Below, in pieces: positions 31,444-42,861 of a stretch of 64,000 bases of DNA (positions are counted from its first letter, which is position 1; every line of letters starts with the position of its first letter). The DNA lies in contig NC_057795.1 of the NCBI RefSeq assembly GCF_018294505.1, forward strand, positions 229,566,643-229,630,642, read 5' to 3'. The position numbers and the translations under genes were made by a program. The notes below the pieces were generated by a model. The model was not told where the DNA came from, ran no database searches, and worked only from the letters and a program-made list of their open reading frames with translations. This DNA is from Triticum aestivum (lineage: Eukaryota; Streptophyta; Magnoliopsida; Poales; Poaceae).

Positions 31444-33558
31444 GGTACTATGATACCACAGCTGTCGCGAAACCGCGGTCCGGGCGGCACCATTTTAGTT
31501 GTCTCCGCCGCAATGTCGCCGCCGTCTCTCCGGCCGCGCTCGAGGGATCAACATAAACTGGCCCCCGGGGCGGCCGCGTGGAGCGGCGTGTCCTAGTCAT
31601 CGGCCTCGCCATCTTTGTCATCGTCACCGTGGTGTCGCGCCGTCGCTCCGGTAATGCTCTGGGGCTCTACATCAACACATCCTCGGGGCAACCACGCGCA
31701 GCGGCACGTCCTCATCATCGGCCTCGCGCTCTTCATCATCACCGCGGCGATATCGCTGCCGTCTCTCCAGCGGTGCTCGGGGATCAACTTCACCACGCCC
31801 CCGGCACGCATGCGGGGCGGCGCGTCCCCGTTGTCTCCCCTCGTCCGCGCGTGTGTGCGCCGTGTCCGGCCTCCTCGACCTCCGGCGTCTCTCCATCCGT
31901 GCATCTATCCGCATACTGTTTTCGTGCCGTCGCGTGCGCTATGTTCCTCATAGACAATGGTCATACACTTCTCAAACACACACCAGCAAAACATCTTCTA
32001 GATGCACGTCGTACACTAGTCAGATAATGCCCATAATCTGCATGTACATTCCCCGGATGCAAGTCAGACGGAACCCGCCTCCATCTGATTCACTTCCTCC
32101 CATGCCTCCCTGTTCAGCTCGCAAGCGCCTCCGGGCACAGTCGCCCACGGACACAGCAGCCGCAGCTGCATCTCGCCAGCAGGCCGCCGCCTCGACGGAC
32201 CGCTCCCGTGCTCCTCTGCCCGCGCGTCCGCGACCCCAGCTCCTCCACGCGCGCGCAGTCCTCGTCACCACCGGCCGCTCCCCGCGCATTAGCACCACCC
32301 GGCCATCCTCGCTTCCTCGCCTGGCTTCGCCACCTCGCCGGCGCTGTGCCGTGACACCCCTCGGGTCTGCGCGCGCCCCTGCGCCGTTACGGCCGTCCGC
32401 TCGCTGCTCCCGCACACACCACGCCGTGCCTCCTCAGCCCCGTCTCCGACCTGGCCGCCTTGCCCGGACTCCGCACGCCGCACCCGGGCTCCCGCGCGCT
32501 CCGCACCTCCAACCCGGCATGCGTCGTGGCTCCGTCCGCTGGCTTCTCCGTGCGACCCGGCCCCGCCCGGCGTCCCGCTCATCGCCTCCACGTCGCCCGC
32601 GGGCCGGCTCCGCGTGACCCGACCGTGCGCAGGCGAACGGCCCGCTGGCTCCGCGTGACCCGGCCCCACTCCGGCTCGCGACAGCCCGTACCACCCGAAC
32701 GTCGGGTCCTCCGCTTGCCCTGCTCGCGACGCGATCGGCCTCCGCCCGCGTCGGACCCGGCGTCGCTCCGCCCTCCGAGCCGCCCACTCCGACTCGCCCC
32801 CGCGTCCGCGCCATCAGCCCACCCGCTAGCTGGACCCACCTGCTCCAACCCGGCCGCCTGCCGGCTCCGCAGGCCGGCTGCCCGTCACCTCACCGCTGTT
32901 GGTAGCGGCCTCGCCGACCATCTGTGCTCGGCCGCCTCCCTCAAGCGCCGGCTCGCGCCCCAGCCAAGCCGGCTCCGGCCTCGCGCGCCCTCCGCGCGAC
33001 CCGGACTCCGCCTCTTCCGCGAACCCGGCCCGGGCCGGCTCCGCCTCTACCCGCGGCCAGGGGCCCGCGCTGCCCGCCGGACCCGCCTGCTCGGCCGGCT
33101 CCCCTGCCGCCCTGCGCCCGTCCGCGCTAGCCGCTTGTGTTCGGCCTGCGTGCGCGATGGCTCCACCTCGAGCCCGGCCGCGTCCGGCTCCCTGGTGCCG
33201 CCCCGCACCTGGCCGGGTCCGGTTCCGTCCGCCTCCGGACGCCCACCCCAGGCCGGCTCCCGGTCGCCGCTCTAGCCGCCCGACTCGGCCGGCTGTCCGA
33301 GAAAAGAAAAAGGTCCGGCTGTCCATGCTGGCTTAAAAAAAAGATGCCAACTGAAAAAATGGCGTGCGTCCAGCTGGCCAGGTCGGATGCAGAGAAAAAT
33401 AAAAAATAAATAGAAGGCTCAGAGGCCTCCGTCCGTTCGCGACGCCACTCTACCGGCGGTCTTGTCCGCCTCAACGTCTCGCCGGCTGTGCCAAGCCGGC
33501 CCGACCGCTCGTCCGCCTCGACGCCTGACCATTCGAGTCCGCCAGCTGGGGCACCCCT
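31444..33558 (+). other. GC-rich non-coding interior, with tandem repeats
   Basis: Very GC-rich, so long open frames occur in all six frames; none has a family motif and I treat them as composition artefacts. At about 31500-31830 there are three degenerate copies of a ~125-bp unit (GTCATCGGCCTCG, then GATATCGCTGCCGTCTC-like). Further on, short Pro/Arg-coding phrases such as GGCTCCGCGTGACCCG recur. Confidence 0.6.
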
Positions 33559-34036
33559 TGAGGGAGTCCTGGATTAAGGGGTATCCAGACAGCTGGATTG
33601 TATATAACGTCCGGACTATTGAAGCGTGAAGATACAAGACTCAAGATTTCGGCCCGAGTCCGGATGGGACTCTCCTTGGCATGGAAGGCAAGCTTGGCGA
33701 TCCGGATATTATGTTTCCTTCTTTATAACCGACTCCATGTAAACCCTAGTCCTCTCTGGTGTCTATATAAACCGGAGAGGTTGGTCCTTAGAAGACCGAT
33801 CACAATTACAATTATACTATCATAGGCTAGCTCTTAGGGTTTAGCCTCTACGATCTCGTGGTAGATTTACTCTTGTATTACCCATATCATCAATATTAAT
33901 CAAGTAGAAAGTAGGGTTTTACCTCCATCGAGAAGGCCCGAACCTAAACAACTGTGTCCCTTGCTTCCTGTTACCATCAGCCTTGACGCACAAATCGGGA
34001 CCCCCTACCCGAGATCCGCCGGTTTTGACACCGACA
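33559..34036 (+). repeat. 5' LTR of the Fatima-like element
   Basis: 478 bp, TGAGGGAGTCC to ACACCGACA. TATA box TCTATATAAA at 33762-33771. Confidence 0.92.
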
Positions 34037-34083
34037 TTGGTGCTTTCATTGAGAGTTCCTCTGTGTCGTCGCTGTCGGGCTCG

Positions 34084-34869
34084 ATGGCTCCTTCAATCAT
34101 CACCAATGACGCGTCCCAGTGCGAGACTTTCCTCCCCGGACAGATCTTCGTGTTCGGCGGCTTCGCACTGCGGGCCAATTCATTTGGCCATCTGGAGCAG
34201 ATCGATAGCTACGCCCCTGGCCATCAAATCAGGTTCGGAAACATGAACTACACGGCGGATATCCGCGGAGACTTCTTCGACGGATTCGGGCTAGCGCCAG
34301 GAGCACCGGGCAGTCACGACAAGCATGGCCTGAGCCTGCTGTCGGACATCACTCGGGATATTACCTCTGCAGTAGCCCCAGACTTAAATCCGGAGCAGAC
34401 TGCGTTGCCTGGGGACGGAGGGATGGACCCCGCACCGCTGGCCGTACCCTCGTCGGCGGTAGAGCCGAACACAGGCCTCCCTTCTAAGGAAGCCTGTGAC
34501 TCCGGACCCCCGGATTCATATCTGGATGTAGGTTCCAGCCCGCGCATTCCCAGGCCCGCCGAGCCTGGTTGGGCTCCGGTGATGGAGTTCACCGCGGCGG
34601 ACGTCTTTCAGCACTTGCCCTTTGGCGACATGCTGAACTTATTGAAGTCTCTCTCTTTGTCAGGAGACTCTGGGCCGAACTATGTCCGGCTTGAGTGGGA
34701 AGCGGGCGACGACGGAATTCGTTGCCCACCCACCACACACTTCATTGCCACGATCGATGATTTAACCAACGTGCTTGACTTTGACTCCGAAGACATCGAC
34801 GGTATGGACGACGATGCAGGAGAACTACAGGGACCACCGCTCACAGGGCGGTGGGCGGCCACCTCCTCA

Positions 34870-34947
<78 letters not shown>

Positions 34948-35737
34948 TGGACACTCCAAAGGAAACCAGTAGCGGCGAGGCAACAGAGGATAACCCCTCA
35001 GGGAGAAAAGCAAAACATGTGCGTTATCGGCGCCACTCCAAGCCCCGCCACATCAACACCGGCCCAAGAGACGAAAGCAGTCCGGATGGTGCCGAAGAGG
35101 AATACAGCCCTAGTCAGCCTACCCTCAAGCAGGCCGGACCGATCACGATGGGATACTTGGAGAGGGACAATTATACACCCCCTCCGACGACGAGGTAAGC
35201 CTCGGCAATGACGAATTCGGCGTACCTGAAGACCCAGTGGAACAAGTTCGCTTCAAGCGACGACTCATGGCCACGGCAAGGAGCCTGCAAAGGAAGCAAG
35301 AGCAGCTTAAAGCTGACCAAGACGTGCTAGTGGATAGGTGGACCAAGATATTGGCCATCGAAAAGTGCGAACCCGACAGCCCCATCAAAGGGCATACACG
35401 GCACAACTGGCTACCTCAACTCGAGCAGGAAAACCACAAGCATGCACCCAGACGCCCACACATCACTACGGTCCAAGACAGCAAGAAGCATACACGAAGA
35501 GGCACCCTCAGGCCTCGACACAAAGGTCATAAACGTCAAGACAAGGAAGCTGGTGCCAAGTCCGGCAACTCTCAGTCTGGTAAACGGACAAAGAACAGCC
35601 CGAGCCTACTCGACCAAAGCCACACACTGGATCAGCCGTGTGAAATTCACGGTACCCCCAAAAGGACAGCAAAGCATACCAATAGAGAATGCAGGATCCT
35701 GAAAACAAAGCGGCTGGTCACGCGCCGGAAGCGATAA
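34084..35737 (+). pseudogene. Truncated and frameshifted Gypsy gag
   Basis: Starts at ATG 34084 (MAPSIITNDAS) and matches the gag N-terminus at 3105-2890. The first frame stays open through an acidic region (MEFTAADVFQHLPFGD) until a (TA)n tract at 34873-34945 destroys it. After the tract the gag continues in another frame (MVDTPKETSSGEA), shifts again near 35198, and resumes as EQVRFKRRLMATA from 35237. It then jumps to the zinc-knuckle-like segment (CEIHGTPKRTAKHTNREC) and stops at 35737. The capsid core present in the sister copy is missing, so an internal deletion has occurred. No protease or pol follows. Confidence 0.85.
34873..34945. repeat. (TA)n microsatellite within gag
   Basis: About 36 uninterrupted TA units, inserted where the sister copy at 1-3624 has a short TATGACATATACA-like stretch. 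Confidence 0.95.
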
Positions 35738-37223
35738 GGGGAGGCGCCTCGTCAAGAGCCCCCCCCCCCCAGAGCATAACAGTACGGCTGACGCCCAGGA
35801 TCACATAAACCACAGCAAGTCAATTGTAGTACCTCTAGACCTAGTAGTCCGGGGGCTTCATAACACGCAAAGCCCACAAGGGTATGAAGCCACGAATTAC
35901 ATCTCCTAAAAGATGTAAGGCGCAAAGGCCAAGTTTTATTGGCCCACCACTCTAACGGTTGTCTTCGAATAACCCAAAAAATGCTACGCCAAAGAATAAA
36001 TCTTCGGCACCTTCCCACCATGCGGAAGTTTACCGTATGCTAACGGGATAAACCACGTCGACTAGATTCCACGTGGTAAATTACTCAGGCCAACTATCCG
36101 GACACCCGTTGCGGAGTCCGCACTACCTCACGGTATAACGGCTGGGCACACCGGGGCCTGATTAGGGACCCTGGGACCAACAACAAGAGGACACCTAGCT
36201 GCCTTCAAGCATTTTGCATTTACAAACTAACGATTGACGCAGAACAGGATTGGCGGCATGGAATTAGCCCGTACACACAAAGGAAGGAACATGCAGGTAG
36301 AAGGCAGTTCGGATTCTTTCTTGATCCACTCACAACCCCCTCCAGTCCGGCCACAACAGGTTCCACCAAATAACACCTCTTTTCATAAATCATACGCATA
36401 TGCATAGACATATCATCCTACTACAATGCGTAGACTTAAATAACAATTTCCGTCTGTCGTTTATCGCCGATGCCTCTTTGCCGAAAATGACAGCCACGCT
36501 CCGCGTTCGCCCGGTTACACCAGGGGCTTCACAGTACGGCAATAAAGTCCGACCACCTTTCCGGTCGCTTGGCACCCTGAACTTATAGCAGTATATGCAT
36601 CAGCTCTGAATCATGTCTTGGGTCATTGGTTGGGTTTGCCCGGCTCCCATGTTTTGGTACCTTATGTTCCGTTCTGTCGGCTAAGGCAGCGCTGGGAGAA
36701 CTACTGCGATTGTGTCCCGGTTCAGCCGGACGAGCACCTCAGTAGAGAAAGCCGAAAACCGACCATCATGATGAAGCGAGAGTTGGTCAGCTGTTCGAGA
36801 GGTTATAAGATCCTTAAAGATTTATTCCGCATAATGCCATTATAAATGCTGAGTGCGACGGATCGGTCTTCTGATCAGGCGCCAATAGAGCCCCTAGTTC
36901 GGCCTTCCGAACACTAGGGGCTGCGCCGACCATGCTCGAATTCCTATGGCTAAGTGAGAGTAATAAAGCCTTATAGTCCGATTGCCTGGTTTGCGAAAAG
37001 AGACACCTCCTTAAAAGGACCCAACTATGGGATAAACAGCGTTCAGATATATCCCAAACACCCCCGTATTCTTTTTACGAGGGGGCAGAAGCCGACGACT
37101 GGCCAACTCTTAGGATTTGCATACAAGAAACAGCCGCACAGGAAAAACATATGTTCGAAGAAAACAGGCAATATATAATAAACATGCCATTATCCCACAT
37201 TACAAAAAGCAGCACAAATGCCC
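35738..37223 (+). other. Non-coding interior between gag remnant and antisense gene
   Basis: About 1.5 kb with a C-run at 35760-35770 and no recognisable domain on either strand. Pol would normally lie here; none is detectable. Confidence 0.6.
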
Positions 37224-40200
37224 TCAGGGAAATATAATGTCTTTAGCACACTTGTCCGCCGCAAGGCGGGCCCCTTTCACTACACTTTCATAGTAAAACT
37301 CGGGTTTGCAGTGCTCCTTACCCTCCGGCGGCCCCTCAGTCATCAGCTTCTCTGTGTCAAGCCTCCCCCAATGCACTTTTGCACGGGCAAACGCCATGCG
37401 CGCGCCTTCTATACAGAGTGATCGCTTGATAGCATCAAGCCGAGGACAGGCGCCCACAATCCGCTTGACGAGTCCGAGGTAACTGCTTGGAATCGGCTCC
37501 GCAGGCCACTGCCGGACAACTAAGTCCTTCATGGCTAGTTCGGTCGCGTGGTGCAGTTCGACCAGCTATTTCAGCTGATCGATAAATGGCACCAGATAGT
37601 TCGGCGCCAGATACTGCGACCAGAAATCCCTCTCCGCAGACTTCTTTTCCTCGGTGCGGTAGAATTGGGTGGCATCTGATATGCTGCGAGGAAGATCTGC
37701 AAAAGCCCCTGGAAAAATAAGAATTCAGCTTCCCATTATCACATATATAAAGAGCTAAGAATACAGAAGGCCTTACCAGCCGCAACTTTCCGGGCCTCCT
37801 GAATGTCCCGCGCAACACCTCGGGCTTCTTCCCGAGCACCTTTCACAGTCTCGAGAGCTTGGGCGAGTTTGGATTCTTTCCCTTTTAGACTCTGCTCCAA
37901 GCCCTCGCTTTTGTTCACAGCTTCCTGGAGCTCTCGCTCAGCTGCGATAACCCTGGCCTCGTGTTTTTCATGAAGCGCATGTTCGGCCTCAGCCTTCTTG
38001 TTGGCATTAGCCAAAGCTTTCTTTAGTGCCTCGTATTCGGCACCCGCTCCTAGGGCACATAATACAAATATTTTTCATTATGCACAACTATTCGTTCGTG
38101 CCAACTTCAAGACAAATGTTTTCAACATACCTTGCTTTTATTCCAGTTGCTTCTTCACACGACCGACTTCCTCCTCGGCCCGTGTAAGGCTCTGCTTCAG
38201 TTCGGACACTTCTGCATTATAAGCGACCGTCCTCTCTGCAGATGCCTGTTTTCACACAAAAGGACATACGTCATTCGCATAGGCTCCTACGAGAGCAGGG
38301 GATTTGATCCCCTGCCCGGCTTTGTCTCCTTCGCCGGACAGTGCATCAGGGGCTACTACTCATATTATGACAATTCCTCAAAGGTTTCCTAGGAAACATA
38401 CCTCAAAAGCCTTTATAAGGCCAAGGCAGGACTCGTTCAGCCCGCCCTCGGCGAACTGAATCTTCTCGACCACAGCGCCCATGAGGGCCCGATGCTCATC
38501 GACAATAGATGTGTTCTTCAATGCTGTCGATAGACTGCCAGGCAGCTCTGCTCGAAGAGAGGACGCCGGCGGGGTAGGCAGGCCCCCCATCATCAGGGGT
38601 GGCTACTCGCTCGATCCCGGAACCCTAGAGGTCCCGGGGGCCGTATCCATCCCCGCGTGTCCGGCACCAGGGTTATGTCCTCCCTGGTTCGGGTCTTGTC
38701 AAGATGACACCTCAGTGTCGCGCGCGGACTTTGGGGAAGGGGCCTGCGGAGGCGTCTCGCTCGCCAAGGCGTCTGAGCCCAGTGAATCCTCCGACGAGGA
38801 CCGGCCGGCGCAGGACCTTGCCGGACTGTGCAATATGTGGGCAACAGTCAAAACTACTATACCCAAGAACAATCCCTGACACATATGCGTGTTCGGATAC
38901 TTATGACTTCTCCAGGGGCTGGGCCCTGGGATCCCACTCTGGGCTGCTATCGGCAGCCGTGGGGGATGCCCCTGGGAGGGAATTTTTTCCTCTCTTGGAC
39001 GATCCAGCCTCCAGAGATGTGGAGGCCGTCCTCTTCCTCCCGCCATCAGAGTGAGGCTCATCCTCCTCTGCTTCCTCCTCTTCGTCCTCGGACGAAGGAT
39101 CGTTGCTGGAGTCTTCGAATTTGGCGTCTGAAGCCTCGCGACGGCAAAGGCCACCCCGGGTCTTCTTGACCTTCTTGGAGGCCTCTTTCTTTGGCGCCGT
39201 TTAAGGCGCGGGGACCAGCATCTTCGTCAGAAGAGGTCCGGCCGGTTCCTCCGGCAGGGGGGCTGGACAATGTATCCGCTCCACCTTCTTTATCCATCCC
39301 TGAGGTCATAATGAAACACGATTAAGGTGTCTCCCTCATGACATGCCAGCTGAAGCATGAATAGACAGAGTGTGGCTATGACTTACCGAGCTTGGAGAAT
39401 GGGATGATTGATACCCACGGTCCTCGGCGCGGCCCGGCCACGATTTGCCGGACTTAAAGAGCACCTTCCAGATATCCTTGTGGGAGGAATCATAAAGCTC
39501 CCGAAGGGTTTGGTGCTCGGCTGGATCGAACTCCCATAGAGTACAAGCTCGGTGCTGACAAGGGAGAACCAGGCGAACTAGGATCACCTGGACTACGTCG
39601 ACGAGTTTGACGTCCCTCTTGACCACACCCTGAATGCGCGTCTGGAGCAGTAATAGCTCATCGGACGAGCACCAGTTCAGGCCCTTCTCGGGCCAGGACG
39701 TGAGCCGCAGTGGAGATCCGGATCTGAACTCTGGAGCTGCCGCCCACTTCTTGCCGCGTGGTTCGGTGATATAGAACCACTGCTGCTGCCACTCCTTGAC
39801 GGAGTCGTTGAAAGCGCCTTTCGGCCAAACAACATTGGGCATATTGCTTACCATGGCGCCGCCGCACTCGGCGTGTTCGCCACTCACCACCTTGGGCTTC
39901 ACATTAAAGATCTTCAGCCATAGGCTGAAGTGAGGTGGGATCCGGAGAAAAGCCTCGCACACGATGATGAACGTCGAGATATTGAGGAAGGAGTTGGGGG
40001 AAAGATCATGAAAAGAGATCTCGTAGTAATACATGACTCCCCGAACGAACGGGTGAAGGGGAAACCCGAGCCCACGGACGAAATGGGGAAGGAGCACGAC
40101 TCTCTCGTGAGATTCCGGAGTGGGGACGACCTGTCCCGCCGGTGGAAGACGGTGGCCGATCTCCTGGGCCGGATACCCGGCTCCCCGGAGCTTCTTGATG

Positions 40201-40256
40201 TCCTTCACCTGAACAGTCGAGGCCATACATCTGCCTCCTGCTCCGGATCCGGACAT
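37224..40256 (-). pseudogene. Antisense gene, PF04195 'putative gypsy type transposon' family
   Basis: Runs opposite to the element's sense strand. The first exon (40256 to about 39387) encodes the PF04195-type domain: HFVRGLGFPLHPFVRG, then SFLNISTFIIVCEAFL and PPHFSLW, ending at a GTAAGT donor. Later blocks on the same strand are an acidic/Ser-rich region (39299 to about 38920), a low-complexity block (38844-38593), a coiled-coil block rich in Ala/Glu/Lys (about 38200-37739) and a C-terminal block ending at 37224. A TATA box (CTATAAGG, minus strand) lies at about 40374-40382, some 120 bp before the ATG. The first two exons do not join in phase by my reading, which suggests an indel, so I call it a pseudogene. 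The family's function is unknown. Antisense ORFs of this kind are known in some plant Gypsy elements, where a regulatory role has been suggested. Confidence 0.7.
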
Positions 40257-40373
40257 CTTTGGAAAACCTCTCTTCGATGGAGAAGAAGAGTGCTTGGGCG
40301 TTAGGGCTCGAACAAAGGGGAATGAGCTAGCGGAAGGAGAAGGCGTAGGTAAAGGAGAAAGAAACCTAACCTC

Positions 40374-40382
40374 CTTATAGAG
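40374..40382 (-). promoter_or_regulatory. TATA box of the antisense gene
   Basis: The minus strand reads CTATAAGG about 120 bp upstream of the antisense ATG, just inside the 3' LTR boundary. It lies outside the LTR, so the antisense gene has its own promoter-like element. Confidence 0.4.
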
Positions 40383-40821
40383 GCGGTAAATGCTTTTTGT
40401 GCCTCCGCACTAGCCTGGTGGAACCCGTCTGCCTCCCACTCGCCGCAATTAGCGGCACGGTTAGATTACCCATACCCGTATTGATGAGAATCCCGTAATA
40501 AGGGGACACGATCTCTGCTTTGACAAGACGTGTCATAGAAACCACCTCGTAATATGCGTTGTAGCTGGTTGTGGGAAAACGGCTCGAATAATGATCCGAC
40601 CGTAATAACGTGTCACGTCATCAGAAAAGGTTGTCAGTAGATTGCGTTTGTGAAATATAATTCTCTCTACAGCGGTGTGTAAAGATTATTTTGTCGATCC
40701 GGACACGATTCAAGTGTTCGATAATTACTTTGGAGTATTCGGAGGAGGAACCTGCCTTGCAATGCTGAAGACAATACTGTGCGCCGGACTCATCGTCATT
40801 GAAGCTTGGTCCAGGGGCTAC

Positions 40822-41303
40822 CGAGGGAGTCCTGGATTAGGGGGTATCCGGACAGCTGGACTATGTACAACGTCCAGACTATTGAAGCGTGAAGATACAA
40901 GACTCAAGACTTTGGCCTGAGTCCGAATGGGACTCTCCTTGGCGTAGAAGGCAAGCTTGGCAATCCGGATATTATGTTTCCTTCCTTGTAACCGACTCCA
41001 TGTAAACCCTAGCCCTCTCCGGTGTCTATATAAACCGGAGAGGTTGGTCCTTAGAAGGCCGATCACAATTACAATCATACCATCATAGGCTAGCTCTTAG
41101 GGTTTAGAGTCTATGATCTCGTGGTAGATCTACTCTTGTACTACCCATATCATCAATATTAATCAAGCAGGAAGTAGGGTTTTACCTCCATCGAGAGGGC
41201 CCAAACCTGGGTAAACATCTGTGTCCCTTGCTTCCTGTTACCATCAGCCTTGACGCACAGATCGGGACCCCCTACCCGAGATCCGCCGGTTTTGACACCG
41301 ACA
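40822..41303 (+). repeat. 3' LTR of the Fatima-like element
   Basis: 482 bp; first base mutated (CGAGGGAGTCC), ends ACACCGACA, followed by the TSD CCCCT. TATA box at 41025-41034. Confidence 0.92.
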
Positions 41304-41308
41304 CCCCT

Positions 41309-42614
41309 CGAGCCACCCGGAGGCTCGGAGGCTACACCAAGTGGGCGGGACGCGCCGGCAATCATCGACAACCTTCGCCTCATCAGAGCCAAAGCAATGT
41401 GACCTATCACCCACTTAGTTTTGTACCACACACAAAACCGGATAACCTTGAGCGACACTCGGGGATCACCTCCGCCTTTATTACAGTTTCACTACTGTTC
41501 GCCCCGGCGCTAGCCAGTCTTGGCCCGGAGGCTGGCCGCTCGGCCCGATACGTTCGTTCCCGCAAACAGCTTAGTAGTGCATACGGTACCGAAGGTCCAC
41601 TCTCAGCCACAGACCATAGTGTGGCTGTCCAGCAAGTGAGAGCAAAAGCTTGAGGTCACCCCACGCGAAAAACGTCCGGGAGAAGACGGCTTGGGCAACC
41701 CGGCCATTTCCCTTATGAGTATCTACTCGGTCGAATCCGTTCCTGTAGTCCGAGTATTGTACGCTCCACTCCGCAGCCACTCTTCGTAACAGCTACAGAC
41801 CGGCTCCGGGCTGTCTAGCTAACAAGAGGCAAATCCAAAGGGTGGAGGGGACATGAAAAAGACTGAAGGGGGCTCGGACAAAACCGAGTCGGCACCCTCT
41901 GCATAAAACTTACAAATGCTAAAAGAAAACATTTCATATATCTGTGCGGACTAACCTTGTCTTTTGCATGATCATCGCTGTGGGGAACCACCTCCTCGCC
42001 CGGAGGCTACACGCGGGTTGTGGGCCCGATGCCGGCCGCAACCGGCATTTCCATCGCCGTTGTCCACATCATCAACAGCAAGACCCTCCAGCTGACTCTT
42101 CGAGTCGCCCGGAGGCTTGGAGGCTACACCAAGTGGGTGTGCTCGCGCGCCCCCACACAGCCTGCGGACTCTGCGTCTGCATCCGGCAGGGCCTCGCGCC
42201 CTCCAGTCGGCGGACTCCGCGTTCGCGCCCGGCACCCTTGACGTCACGGTCGGCTTTATCAACAACATCAAAGACCCTCCGCCCAACTTTTCCAAGTTGC
42301 CTGGAGGCTCGGAGGCTACACACAGTGGGTGCGCTCGCGTGCCCCCACTCAGCCGATGGACTCCGCGCCCGCGCCCGGCACCCTCGACATCACCGTCGGC
42401 TTCTTCTACAACGGCAAGACCCTCCGCGCAACTTTTCCAAGTTGCCCGGAGGCTCGGAGGCTACACCCAGTGGGTGCGCTCGCGCGCCCCCACCGGAGGC
42501 AAGCCGCGCCGACTGCAGTCCGCGGCCGGCCGTCATCGACATCTACTGCTTCATCGACGCCCGCTAAAACCCTCCGTGCAACTTTTCTAAGTTGCCCGGA
42601 GGCTCGGAAGCTAC
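41309..42614 (+). repeat. 3' interior of the GC-rich element, with ~150-bp tandem repeats
   Basis: From about 42050 to 42614 the sequence repeats a ~150-bp unit about four times. Each unit contains AAGACCCTCC, a paired TTCCAAGTTGCCC-like arm, GGAGGCTCGGAGGCTACAC and GTGGGTGCGCTCGCGCG. The last unit runs into the right LTR. A single GGAGGCTCGGAGGCTACAC copy also occurs at about 41319. Non-coding. Confidence 0.75.
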
Positions 42615-42861
42615 TGACGGGGGGATGGCCCCCGGGTAGGCCCAAGACGACAAACGATGCTTCAAAAACATCGGGGCCAACAACGCCCCTCAACCCGGCT
42701 TGCACTTGGCCGGGTTGCTCAACCCGGCCAAATCCCTCAACCCGGCCAGACTCCTCAACTCGGCCGCCTGCCGGGTCCCTGTCCGGCTGCTCCAGCCGGC
42801 CTGCTATGCGAAGTCAACTACGGCGTCCCATCTGACGCGACACAGACAAGACGGCCATACC
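42615..42861 (+). repeat. Right (3') LTR of the GC-rich element, first part
   Basis: Starts TGACGGGGGGATG and matches 30533-30778. It is interrupted at 42862 by the Sukkula-like element and resumes at 54670. Confidence 0.88.

Larger units (their letters stand above)
33559..41303 (+). mobile_element. Fatima-like Gypsy deletion derivative with antisense gene
   Basis: 7.7-kb plus-strand element with TSD CCCCT at 33554-33558 and 41304-41308. LTRs are 33559-34036 and 40822-41303, and the PBS is 34037-34055. Gag is truncated (34084-35737) and the whole RT-RNaseH-integrase region is missing. A multi-exon antisense gene at 37224-40256 remains. LTRs differ at about 7%. The element matches the family of the partial copy at 1-3624. 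Confidence 0.9.

Noticed and set aside
31578..33474. Several long Pro/Arg/Ala-rich ORFs on both strands, up to 271 aa
   Set aside because: The region is extremely GC-rich, so stops are rare in every frame. The ORFs overlap each other, have no domain, and lie in the non-coding interior of an LTR element.
34851..35198. Poly-Ile/Tyr protein
   Set aside because: Translation of the (TA)n microsatellite; only the flanking segments belong to gag.
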